Below, one piece after another: positions 33,050 to 40,171 of a stretch of DNA of 64,000 bases. Both the position numbers and the translations under genes were made by a program. The notes beneath the pieces are model-generated. The model was not told the origin of the DNA and ran no database searches. It saw only the letters and a program-made list of their open reading frames with translations. Source of the DNA: Chryseobacterium sp. SORGH_AS_0447 (GTDB taxonomy: Bacteria > Bacteroidota > Bacteroidia > Flavobacteriales > Weeksellaceae). Location of the stretch: the NCBI RefSeq assembly GCF_030818695.1, contig NZ_JAUTAR010000001.1, positions 1-64,000 on the forward strand, given 5' to 3'. How positions within the stretch are numbered: position 1 is the first letter of the stretch; each line of letters opens with the position of its first letter.

Positions 33050-33418
33050 CTAAAAAACCGGCGGTCTGAAAACCGGTTGTGAGAACAAAAAAGAATACGC
33101 CGTTTCGTAAAGGAAGCCGGAATCTGAAGAGACCGGTTTCCGGGTATTGGTGATGCCGGCAATTTCAGGAAGAACATAAAAATCCAGTAATTTCTGTCCC
33201 GGATTTTTTAATTTGCTGAAAGGAAGTGAACCGGTATCGGTGGTTTTTGCCATTTCTTTACTGAGGTAACACGTTCCGTTGCAATGAAGTTCGGGCCTGC
33301 TTTTGTTGATACACAGGACCCTGGAGATATAATCATAATTTACAGCATATTCCACCAATGGGATCAGAGGCCTGAACACCACGAAAAAAGTGAGGAATAT
33401 GCTGCAAATAAGGTTCAT
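33050..33418 (-). CDS. Small exported Cys-rich protein, paralogue of the one at 35495
   Basis: 122 residues. Hydrophobic N-terminal segment, then RPLIPLVEYAVNYDYI, LCINKSRPELHCNGTCYLSKE and a C-terminal FSQPVFRPPVF. The order of residues Y-A-V-N-Y, L-C, C-x-G-x-C-Y-L and K-E is shared with the 120-residue protein at 35495. The three cysteines suggest a metal or disulfide site. It begins 6 bp after the superoxide dismutase stop codon, so the two form an operon. Function unknown; the context points to metal stress. Confidence 0.7.
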   Translation of the reverse strand: MNLICSIFLTFFVVFRPLIPLVEYAVNYDYISRVLCINKSRPELHCNGTCYLSKEMAKTTDTGSLPFSKLKNPGQKLLDFYVLPEIAGITNTRKPVSSDSGFLYETAYSFLFSQPVFRPPVF

Positions 33419-33424
33419 CGATTA

Positions 33425-34099
33425 TTATTTCTTGCTAACCGCTTCTTCGTACCTTCTGCTGATTTCTTTCCAGTTGGTCACATTCCAGATTGCTGTCAGA
33501 TAATCGGCTCTTTTGTTCTGGTATTTCAGGTAGTAAGCATGTTCCCATACATCAATCCCGAAGATCGGCGTTCCTTTTTCCTCTACGACATCCATTAAAG
33601 GATTGTCCTGATTAGGGGTTGAAGAAACAAAGAGTTTTCCGTTTCTATCCACGGACAGCCAGGCCCACCCCGAACCGAAACGGTCGGCTCCTGCCTTTGC
33701 CATTTTTTCTTTAAAAGCATCCATGCTTCCGAAAGCATCATTGATGGCTTTTGCCAGTTTTGCAGAAGGCTGGGTATTTTTTACCGGCGTAAGAACCGTC
33801 CAGAACAGTTCGTGATTGTAATGTCCTCCGGCATTGTTTCTTACGGCAGCCGGTAGCTTAGACACATTCGACATAATTTCAAACAGGGTCTGCTTTTCCT
33901 GCGGCGTACTTGCGATAGCTTTGTTCAGGTTGGCTACGTACGCTGCGGCATGCTTGGAATAGTGGATCTCCATGGTTTTGGCATCGATGTTTCCTTCCAA
34001 CGCATCATAAGCATACGGTAAAGGCGATTGTTTGAATTGGGCAAACGCAAACTGCGCCGCGAAAACTGCACTTAAAGCAGCTACTTTCATAATCTTCAT
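33425..34099 (-). CDS. Exported Fe/Mn superoxide dismutase
   Basis: 224 residues from the ATG at 34099, which gives a clear signal peptide ([21 protein letters not shown]); the longer frame has no better start. All four metal ligands are visible: H in [13 protein letters not shown] in [10 protein letters not shown], and D and H in [16 protein letters not shown]. Bacterial Fe/Mn SODs are usually cytoplasmic, so export is notable and points to detoxification of superoxide in the periplasm. Fe versus Mn preference cannot be read reliably. It lies upstream of the small Cys protein. Confidence 0.93.
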   Translation of the reverse strand: MKIMKVAALSAVFAAQFAFAQFKQSPLPYAYDALEGNIDAKTMEIHYSKHAAAYVANLNKAIASTPQEKQTLFEIMSNVSKLPAAVRNNAGGHYNHELFWTVLTPVKNTQPSAKLAKAINDAFGSMDAFKEKMAKAGADRFGSGWAWLSVDRNGKLFVSSTPNQDNPLMDVVEEKGTPIFGIDVWEHAYYLKYQNKRADYLTAIWNVTNWKEISRRYEEAVSKK

Positions 34100-34133
34100 A
34101 ACGTTTCGTTTTTTGTGGTTTGTATTATTTGTC

Positions 34134-34202
34134 GGAAGATGGGTGATGGAAACCGGAAGTTTACAACTCACTGTAAAATTTCCAGTTTCATTCCATCTTC
34201 TC
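34134..34202. repeat. Long imperfect hairpin with a third related arm nearby
   Basis: GAAGATGG at 34135 onward pairs with CCATCTTC ending at 34200, and the adjoining GGAAACCGGAA pairs imperfectly with TTCCAGTTTC. A third copy, on the same side as the right arm (CTTCCGTCACCCATCTCCC), lies at about 34338-34356. These fill most of the 263-bp gap between the SOD and SCO genes. No gene is seen in it. Confidence 0.5.
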
Positions 34203-34362
34203 GCTTATTTATCTTAGAAAATTTACTATTTCTGAACGGTTAACTTTTGGCATACTCTTCAGCCTTTACATTCAATCAATTGCTACTATTCCTTTGCAGG
34301 GCGACAATTTCTGATTAAGCCAAAAAACAACCTCCAGCTTCCGTCACCCATCTCCCAACTAT

Positions 34363-35040
34363 TTACTTCAACAGCTTCCTGATATCTTCGATCAGCATTT
34401 CCCGGTCGGGATGGTATTTCCCGGTCAGTTTCGGCGTTTTTCCTTCCGGATCCTCATAATTCAGTCCGGAATAATACAGGATCGGCATGTTGTCTTTATT
34501 GTACCGGCACCGGATATTCCCCTCTTTGTCAACCAGCGCGATCATTCCGCTGTGGTTGAGGCTTTCGCTTTCGTCTTCCTTATCCCCGACATAAATATTG
34601 AACTGGTCTGCCAGTTTCCCGATATAATCCCTGTCGCCGGTGAGAAAATGCCAGTTGGGAGACTTCACCCCGATTCTTTGGGCATGCTCTTTCAGCAATG
34701 CCGGCGTATCATTTTCCGGATCGATGCTGATGGAAACAATTCCGAATTCAGGATCATTGATTTCATCTTCAATGGCTCTCATATTGGTATTCATGACCGG
34801 GCAGATCGTCGGGCATCTGCTGAAGAAAAACTCTACGAGATATACTTTCCCAAGCATCTCTTTATTGGTAATTTTCTTATTATTCTGATCTGTAAGCTGA
34901 AAATCCGGAACTTTCATGACCGTATACAGGTTCTTTTTAAAATACCCCATTCCGATCCCGATTCCCAGAAAAAGCAGTGCCATTACCGCCAGCGGAACAA
35001 TAATCCTGCTTTTAGATTGCGGTTTCTTATTTCTGGACAT
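34363..35040 (-). CDS. SCO1/SenC family protein
   Basis: 225 residues from the ATG at 35040 (MSRNKKPQSK). One N-terminal membrane anchor (about 13-32), then a thioredoxin-like domain with the copper-binding Cys pair C76/C80 in SRCPTICPV and the conserved His in SLNHSGMIALVDKEG. SCO proteins deliver copper to the CuA site of cytochrome oxidase or act as thiol reductants. It overlaps the YHS lipoprotein gene by 14 bp, so they are coupled. Confidence 0.93.
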   Translation of the reverse strand: MSRNKKPQSKSRIIVPLAVMALLFLGIGIGMGYFKKNLYTVMKVPDFQLTDQNNKKITNKEMLGKVYLVEFFFSRCPTICPVMNTNMRAIEDEINDPEFGIVSISIDPENDTPALLKEHAQRIGVKSPNWHFLTGDRDYIGKLADQFNIYVGDKEDESESLNHSGMIALVDKEGNIRCRYNKDNMPILYYSGLNYEDPEGKTPKLTGKYHPDREMLIEDIRKLLK

Positions 35041-35302
35041 ATTTCTCCGGATTCTTTTTAAATTCATCTTTGCAGTACACACTGCAAAAACCGTACGTTT
35101 TATTTTTATAAACTGCCGTATCTTTCATATCCGGTTCGGTTGGCATATGACAGATCGGGTCTACCGCATTGGCAAATTTTACTGCCTTTGCATTTGATTT
35201 TGCCACAAGAGCCGCTTTTTTATGTTTTACTTTAGGCGTTTCCTGGGCACACGCCATCAGGGAAACCGACATCAGTGCCGTTAAAATAAGTTTTGATTTC
35301 AT
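35027..35302 (-). CDS. YHS-domain lipoprotein
   Basis: 91 residues. Lipoprotein signal ILTALMSVSLMAC. The mature part is a single YHS domain (ANAVDPICHMPTEPD..., YGFCSVYCKDEFKKNPEKY) with the Cys and His positions that bind metal in this family. It overlaps the SCO gene by 14 bp; a YHS plus SCO pair fits periplasmic copper handling. Inferred, not shown. Confidence 0.85.
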   Translation of the reverse strand: MKSKLILTALMSVSLMACAQETPKVKHKKAALVAKSNAKAVKFANAVDPICHMPTEPDMKDTAVYKNKTYGFCSVYCKDEFKKNPEKYVQK

Positions 35303-35494
35303 TTTTTATTGAAATTGAAATTAATAATATAAAAGGAAAAATAATTGAATGTAAACTAAATTTAATCCTGCCGGTCAGCTCAATACCAAGGCGATAACCT
35401 CCTAGATTGAGGATTTTCGTATTCACCACCAGGTAAACCTCAGCAATGAGGCTATGTCTGAATGACCGTACGTATTACATTCAGTTAAAATAAA
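35303..35494. other. Intergenic region with an unexplained open frame
   Basis: 192 bp. On the minus strand about 50 codons stay open without a proper start (YLVVNTKILNLGGYRLG and onward), running into the leader of the YHS gene. It has a more balanced base composition than normal spacer. No family recognised and no riboswitch fold identified. Confidence 0.3.
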
Positions 35495-35857
35495 TTAAGC
35501 TAAAGGAGGATGGAATATCCTGGAGAAATATTCCGAAGTATGAAAATCAGTGTACCCGGATTTAATCTTTGTATTGCTGATATCGAATCGGGTACTGTCT
35601 GAAAAAGAAAGGATTTCACGGGAAAGGAATACATCCAGCCCGGCAAGCTTTATGTTCTGGCCGTTGTTCGACTGCTTTTCCGTTTTTGAAAGTTCTTTTT
35701 CCAGATAGCATTTCCCTTTACAGGTAGACTGCGGGACGTTTCTGTTTTCGCAAAGATTTTTCACGATATACTCATAATTTACAGCATAGCTGATCAACGG
35801 CAATACCGGACGAACTGCAATGGTAAAAATAATGAATATGGAAATGAAAAACTTCAA
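35495..35857 (-). CDS. Small exported Cys-rich protein, paralogue of the one at 33050
   Basis: 120 residues. N-terminal hydrophobic segment FFISIFIIFTIAVRP, then VLPLISYAVNYEYIVKNLC, CKGKCYLEKELSK and a C-terminal YFSRIFHPPLA. It shares the YAVNY, LC, CxGxCYL and KE pattern and the Pro-Pro tail with the protein at 33050. It is preceded by a good -7 element (35876-35883). The Cys arrangement suggests metal binding or redox work outside the cytoplasm. Unassigned family. Confidence 0.7.
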   Translation of the reverse strand: MKFFISIFIIFTIAVRPVLPLISYAVNYEYIVKNLCENRNVPQSTCKGKCYLEKELSKTEKQSNNGQNIKLAGLDVFLSREILSFSDSTRFDISNTKIKSGYTDFHTSEYFSRIFHPPLA

Positions 35858-35875
35858 CCGATGATTTTTGTTTCA

Positions 35876-35883
35876 CAAATATA
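35876..35883 (-). promoter_or_regulatory. -7 promoter element of the Cys-rich protein gene at 35495
   Basis: TATATTTG on the minus strand, 18 bp upstream of the ATG. Confidence 0.5.
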
Positions 35884-35951
35884 CCACTGAAATTTGTTTT
35901 ATGGGCAATTATGATGAAAGTCATTTTTAGAACGAAAAGCAAAAGCAGATT

Positions 35952-36265
35952 ATTTTACACATAAGAAGTTATAAGCTAAGATTAAAATTTCGAGAATATT
36001 TTAGAGCACATAAGAGCGAAAATCAGAGATTTTCAATGGGTTTATCCTGATGGTGGCTAAGGTACCTGAAGCTACATCATCACCGGTAAAAATAAATGAA
36101 ATCTGTGGAAATTTAAATCACAAAAGACTATCAAACGAATCATAAAGTTATCATGTTGGATGCTGAAAAGTTCACTAAAGTTCTAAAAATCTTTGATTTT
36201 TAATCTCATGTGATCTAAAATATTTCAACTAATCAAAATATTCTTCTGTTTCTTATGTGTTAAAA
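35952..36265. repeat. Inverted-repeat element, arms of about 85 bp
   Basis: Left arm (about 35952-36035, with TTTTACACATAAGA and AATATTTTAGAGCACATAAGAG) and right arm (about 36179-36265, ending TCTTATGTGTTAAAA) are imperfect reverse complements around a core of about 140 bp. The 635-bp gap between the Cys-rich gene and the ATPase contains no gene; after the element, 36310-36420 holds a short hairpin (TGGCTGAAGCCA) and a CCCGTTCCTATTGATT stretch of the kind scattered in this genus. Confidence 0.5.
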
Positions 36266-36492
36266 ATATGCCTCTCATTCCTGAAAATCTGTGCTGGTTT
36301 TGTGGTGAAATAAATTTTGGCTGAAGCCAGATGTATTTTTTTGTAAATGGCCTTCCTTCCAAAAGCTCAGGATGACATTGCCCGTTCCTATTGATTAGGC
36401 TAAATATAATTTCAGAATCTACACGAATATTGGTGCGATTACTGGGATTAGATAGTATTTCATAAAGCTTCCGGCTTCCTTCTCCTCAACCA

Positions 36493-38454
36493 TTAAAACT
36501 GCATTCGCTGGATTCTCACCGCATTCAGAATGGCCAGCAAGGCAACTCCTACATCAGCGAAAACCGCCTCCCACATGGTAGCCAGCCCTCCGGCTCCGAG
36601 AATGAGCACGACTGCTTTCACCGTAAATGCCAGAACGATATTCTGCCATACAATTCTTTTGGTCTGCTTTGCGATGTTGATGGCCATAGGAATTTTGCCC
36701 GGCCGGTCATCCTGGATCACCACGTCTGCAGTTTCGATGGTTGCATCGCTGCCAAGTCCGCCCATGGCAATTCCGACATCACTTAGTGCAACCACCGGGG
36801 CATCATTTACCCCGTCTCCGATAAAAGCCACGGTTTGTTTTTTAGATTTAATCTCCTTTACCTTATTCACCTTGTCTTCGGGAAGAAGATCACCGTACGC
36901 CTCCTGAATACCTAATGCACCGGCTACGTGCTTTACGACAGAAGATTTATCACCGCTCAGCATCGTAGTTCTGACGCCTAATGATTTCAAGGCATCAATG
37001 GTAAATCTGGCATCAGGCTTTATAACATCTGCAATCGTGAAATAACCGGCGAAATTATTATCGTATGCTACCGCAATGACCGTATACACAATACTTTGCG
37101 GATTAAGGTCATAACGGATACCGAAAGTATCCATCAGCCTGAAATTCCCGACCAATAGTTCCTTTCCATTAACGGTTGCTTTCAGGCCCTGTCCTGAAAT
37201 TTCCTCTATATTTTCCAGCTTTATGGCATGATCAATCTCTCCTACGTATTCATGGATGGCAGTGGCAACCGGATGTGAACTGTTGCTTTCCAGTGCATTG
37301 ACGAATTTCAGGATTTCATTTTTGTTGACAGCATCACTGAATTTTACTTCCTGCACTTTAAAAACACCCTCCGTCATCGTTCCGGTCTTATCCATTACCA
37401 CATGCTGAACTGTGGCCAGTACATCCAGGAAATTGCTTCCTTTGAACAGAATTCCCTTACGGCTTCCTGCTCCTATTCCCCCAAAATAACCCAGTGGAAT
37501 GGAAATCACCAAAGCGCATGGACAGGAAATCACCAGGAATACCAATGCCCGGTACAGCCAGTCACGGAATTCATAATTTCCGACAAAGAAATACGGCAAC
37601 AAGGTAATTCCGATGGCCAGAAACACCACGATCGGTGTGTAGATTTTAGCAAACTTCCGGATAAACAGTTCAGTGGGAGCCTTCTGCGAGGTAGCATTCT
37701 GCACCATTTCCAGGATGCGGCTCAGTTTGCTGTCTTTATAAGCGGTGGTAACTTTTACCTGGCTGACGGTATTCAGGTTGATCATTCCCGCCAAAACCGT
37801 TGCTCCTTTCGTTTTGGTATCGGGTTTACTTTCACCGGTAAGCGCAGAGGTATTGAATGATGCTGTTTCCGATAAAAGTTCACCGTCAAGGCCCAGCTTT
37901 TCTCCGGATTTTAACTGAATAATATCGCCAATGTTTACATTTTCCGCTTTTACGGTCTGCGGCTTTCCGTCACAGAGCACCGTTACCTCATCGGGCCGCT
38001 GGTCGAGCAAAGCCTTGATATTGGTTTTTGCTCTTGTAACGGCCATCGCCTGGAAGACTTCGCCTACCGAATAGAACAGCATTACCGCCACCCCTTCCGG
38101 ATACTCACCGATCGCAAAAGCACCTACTGTGGCAATTCCCATCAGGAAAAATTCGGAAAAAACATCACCGTTTTTTATGCTTTCAAAAGCTTCTTTCAAC
38201 ACGGGCAGTCCTACGGGAATATAAGCAATAAGATACCAGACCAGCCGGATCCAGCCGGCAAACCAGTCAGGCTTTACGGAATGATCCAGGATGATCCCGG
38301 CTGACAGCATTGCAAAAGACAGGATTGCCGGAAGAAACATCTGAAATACGGATTTACCTTCCGTATCGTGAGAATGACCGTGATCATGGTCATGATCATG
38401 GCCTTCGTGGTGATTATGTTCCTTTTGCGATTTTGTACTGCAGCATTCTTCCAT
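36493..38454 (-). CDS. P1B-type heavy-metal ATPase, Zn/Cd-type
   Basis: 653 residues. The N-terminus lacks a classic CxxC metal domain but has CC (residues 4-5) and a His/Asp-rich stretch (13-30). The membrane metal site is C311-P312-C313 (VISCPCALVISIPLG); the phosphorylated Asp is D355 in DKTGTMTEG. A conserved N-x6-K in IVWQNIVLAFTVKAVVL and Asp in MWEAVFADVGVALL match the P1B-2 (Zn/Cd/Pb) signature rather than the copper type. It pumps metal from cytoplasm to periplasm, from where the CzcCBA-like system could remove it. Last gene of the efflux operon, with its own promoter. Confidence 0.9.
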   Translation of the reverse strand: MEECCSTKSQKEHNHHEGHDHDHDHGHSHDTEGKSVFQMFLPAILSFAMLSAGIILDHSVKPDWFAGWIRLVWYLIAYIPVGLPVLKEAFESIKNGDVFSEFFLMGIATVGAFAIGEYPEGVAVMLFYSVGEVFQAMAVTRAKTNIKALLDQRPDEVTVLCDGKPQTVKAENVNIGDIIQLKSGEKLGLDGELLSETASFNTSALTGESKPDTKTKGATVLAGMINLNTVSQVKVTTAYKDSKLSRILEMVQNATSQKAPTELFIRKFAKIYTPIVVFLAIGITLLPYFFVGNYEFRDWLYRALVFLVISCPCALVISIPLGYFGGIGAGSRKGILFKGSNFLDVLATVQHVVMDKTGTMTEGVFKVQEVKFSDAVNKNEILKFVNALESNSSHPVATAIHEYVGEIDHAIKLENIEEISGQGLKATVNGKELLVGNFRLMDTFGIRYDLNPQSIVYTVIAVAYDNNFAGYFTIADVIKPDARFTIDALKSLGVRTTMLSGDKSSVVKHVAGALGIQEAYGDLLPEDKVNKVKEIKSKKQTVAFIGDGVNDAPVVALSDVGIAMGGLGSDATIETADVVIQDDRPGKIPMAINIAKQTKRIVWQNIVLAFTVKAVVLILGAGGLATMWEAVFADVGVALLAILNAVRIQRMQF

Positions 38455-38470
38455 GACGGTAATTTTTAAT

Positions 38471-38506
38471 CAAAGGTAGGGGTAAAGCAAATGCAATGCT
38501 ATTGCA
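38471..38506 (-). promoter_or_regulatory. Promoter plus palindromic operator upstream of the ATPase
   Basis: Minus-strand -7 element TACCTTTG (38471-38478) with the perfect 6-3-6 dyad TGCAAT-N3-ATTGCA (38492-38506) 13 bp upstream of it, covering the -33 region. The dyad overlaps the stop codon of the Fur-family gene. The same dyad and the same 13-bp spacing occur upstream of the pump gene. Confidence 0.65.
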
Positions 38507-38918
38507 AACTTTCAAGGCAATGCTCGCAGATTCCTTTGGCAAAAAGCCTGATCTCATCGATCCTAAAACCGGTCTGCATATTTTCCGGAAAAGAGATTTC
38601 TTCTTTACACGTAGTCTGCTTACAGATTTTACAGTAGAAATGCAGATGCCGGTCTTTATGCGTATTTTCGTTGCAGCCGTCGTGGCAAAGCATATATTTT
38701 GTAGTTGAATTTTCCTGAATGCCGTGGACGATTCCTTTTTCCTCAAATGTTTTCAAGGTGCGGTAAATCGTGGTGCGGTCTGCGTTGTCGAAATGGCTTT
38801 CGATCTCGGATAAAGACAGGGCTGCTTCCTGCGAACTCAGGAAATCATATACCAGGATCCGCATGCTGGTGGGCTTGGTATTCTTGTCAATTAATTTGCT
38901 TTCAATATCTTTCTTCAT
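38499..38918 (-). CDS. Fur-family metal-responsive repressor (Zur-like)
   Basis: 139 residues from the ATG at 38918. Winged helix with ADRTTIYRTLKTFEEKGIVH, the recognition-helix pattern of Fur proteins. Two CxxC pairs (FYCKICKQTTC and GICEHCLES) form the structural zinc site, and the DRHLHF segment supplies regulatory ligands. The genes around it are divalent-metal pumps, so a zinc- or related-metal sensor is more likely than an iron regulator. It starts 10 bp after the adaptor gene stop. Its probable operator is the dyad found at two promoters in this cluster. Confidence 0.88.
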   Translation of the reverse strand: MKKDIESKLIDKNTKPTSMRILVYDFLSSQEAALSLSEIESHFDNADRTTIYRTLKTFEEKGIVHGIQENSTTKYMLCHDGCNENTHKDRHLHFYCKICKQTTCKEEISFPENMQTGFRIDEIRLFAKGICEHCLESLQ

Positions 38919-38928
38919 ATTTCTGGAT

Positions 38929-40170
38929 TTAATGGTCATGTTCGCCCGAATTGGTCAGTTTTGCATTGATGAAATAAGCACCTTTCACGGCAATTTCCGC
39001 ATCAGCGGGAATTTCTTTCACCGGAGTGACGGCTGTGTACCCCATATCGGATGCGCCTTTGATGACTTCCACTTTCTCAAAGTTAGTGGTTTTCATTTTT
39101 GTATTACCTTGGTTTCCTTCTGTTTTATGGCTTTCTTCAGCATCATGACTTTTATCCGTTTTTACGAATACATAGAATTTACCGTCGGCTTCTACAATGG
39201 CTTCATCGGGAATGGCAGGGGTTACCGTTTTATCAAGGCTTACGATTCCGGTGATGTTCATTCCGTCGATCAGCCCGGTCTTATTTCCGGTAACATTGGC
39301 ATGGACAGAAATCGTTTTGCTGTCATTTTCAAACGAAGAACCGATGCTGTAGATCTCCGCATCATATTCGGTTTCGGGATTATTGGTCAGCTTAAAATGC
39401 ACCACCTGCCCTGCCCTCATCTTCGGCAGGTCTTTTTCAAACACCTGGAGATCGAGGTGGATGGAATTGTTATCGATGATTTCCGCCACCGGCGAAGAAA
39501 TATCCACATAACTCCCGATCTGCGAAGCAATGCTGCTGACCGTTCCGCTGATCGGTGCCGTGATGACCAGACCGGATCTCATATTCCTATTGCTTACTTT
39601 TCCAGGACTGATTCCCATCATCCTGAGCTGCTGTAAAAGCGATGACTTCCGGGTACGAAGGGTTTTCAGTTCTGCATCGGCACTCTGCAGGTTTTTCCGG
39701 GCTCCGGCATCATTATCGAAAAGCTCCCGCTGCCTGCGGTACTCCTGTTCAGCGTAAACGATCCTGCTGTTTACGGTTAAATAATCTTCCTGAAGCCTGA
39801 TGAATTCCGGGTTGGCAATTGTAGCGATCACCTGCCCTTTCTTCACGGAACTTCCGACCTGAATATTCAGGGTTTTGATGATTCCGCCATACAGGGAAGT
39901 TACTGTTGCTTTGTTGTTGTTCGGCACCCTGAGCAGGCCATTGGCTTTTATGGTTGAGGTAAGTTCCTTCATTTCGACATGCCCCAGCGTAATTCCTACG
40001 GTCCTGATCTGTTCCTGCGTTAATGAAGCGGTGGTCTGCGGAACTTCCTGATGTTGTTCTTCCGGCTGTTCCGTTTCGTGTTCTGCATTTTCTGCTGCTT
40101 CTTTTTTACTACAGCTGAAAATAAAAACGGCTGAAAATAAAAGTAATTTAATGTTATAGTGTAGGTTCAT
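38929..40170 (-). CDS. RND efflux periplasmic adaptor (CzcB/CusB-like)
   Basis: 413 residues. Lipoprotein signal (IKLLLFSAVFIFSC) followed by a Glu/His-rich stretch. Then a barrel-sandwich hybrid split by an alpha hairpin (GGIIKTLNIQVGSSVKKGQVIATI ... GLVITAPISGTVSSIASQIGSYV) and a beta-barrel. The tail is His-rich (SHDAEESHKTEG, ending GEHDH). It bridges the inner-membrane pump and outer-membrane channel and may load metal. It begins 1 bp after the pump gene stop. Confidence 0.93.
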   Translation of the reverse strand: MNLHYNIKLLLFSAVFIFSCSKKEAAENAEHETEQPEEQHQEVPQTTASLTQEQIRTVGITLGHVEMKELTSTIKANGLLRVPNNNKATVTSLYGGIIKTLNIQVGSSVKKGQVIATIANPEFIRLQEDYLTVNSRIVYAEQEYRRQRELFDNDAGARKNLQSADAELKTLRTRKSSLLQQLRMMGISPGKVSNRNMRSGLVITAPISGTVSSIASQIGSYVDISSPVAEIIDNNSIHLDLQVFEKDLPKMRAGQVVHFKLTNNPETEYDAEIYSIGSSFENDSKTISVHANVTGNKTGLIDGMNITGIVSLDKTVTPAIPDEAIVEADGKFYVFVKTDKSHDAEESHKTEGNQGNTKMKTTNFEKVEVIKGASDMGYTAVTPVKEIPADAEIAVKGAYFINAKLTNSGEHDH

Positions 40171-40171
40171 G

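Noticed and set aside
35303..35494. Cobalamin or other riboswitch before the YHS-SCO genes
   Set aside because: No conserved core of a known class could be recognised by eye.
38770..39636. 288-codon plus-strand frame opposite the Fur and adaptor genes
   Set aside because: Antisense to two well-supported genes, with no protein-family pattern or promoter.
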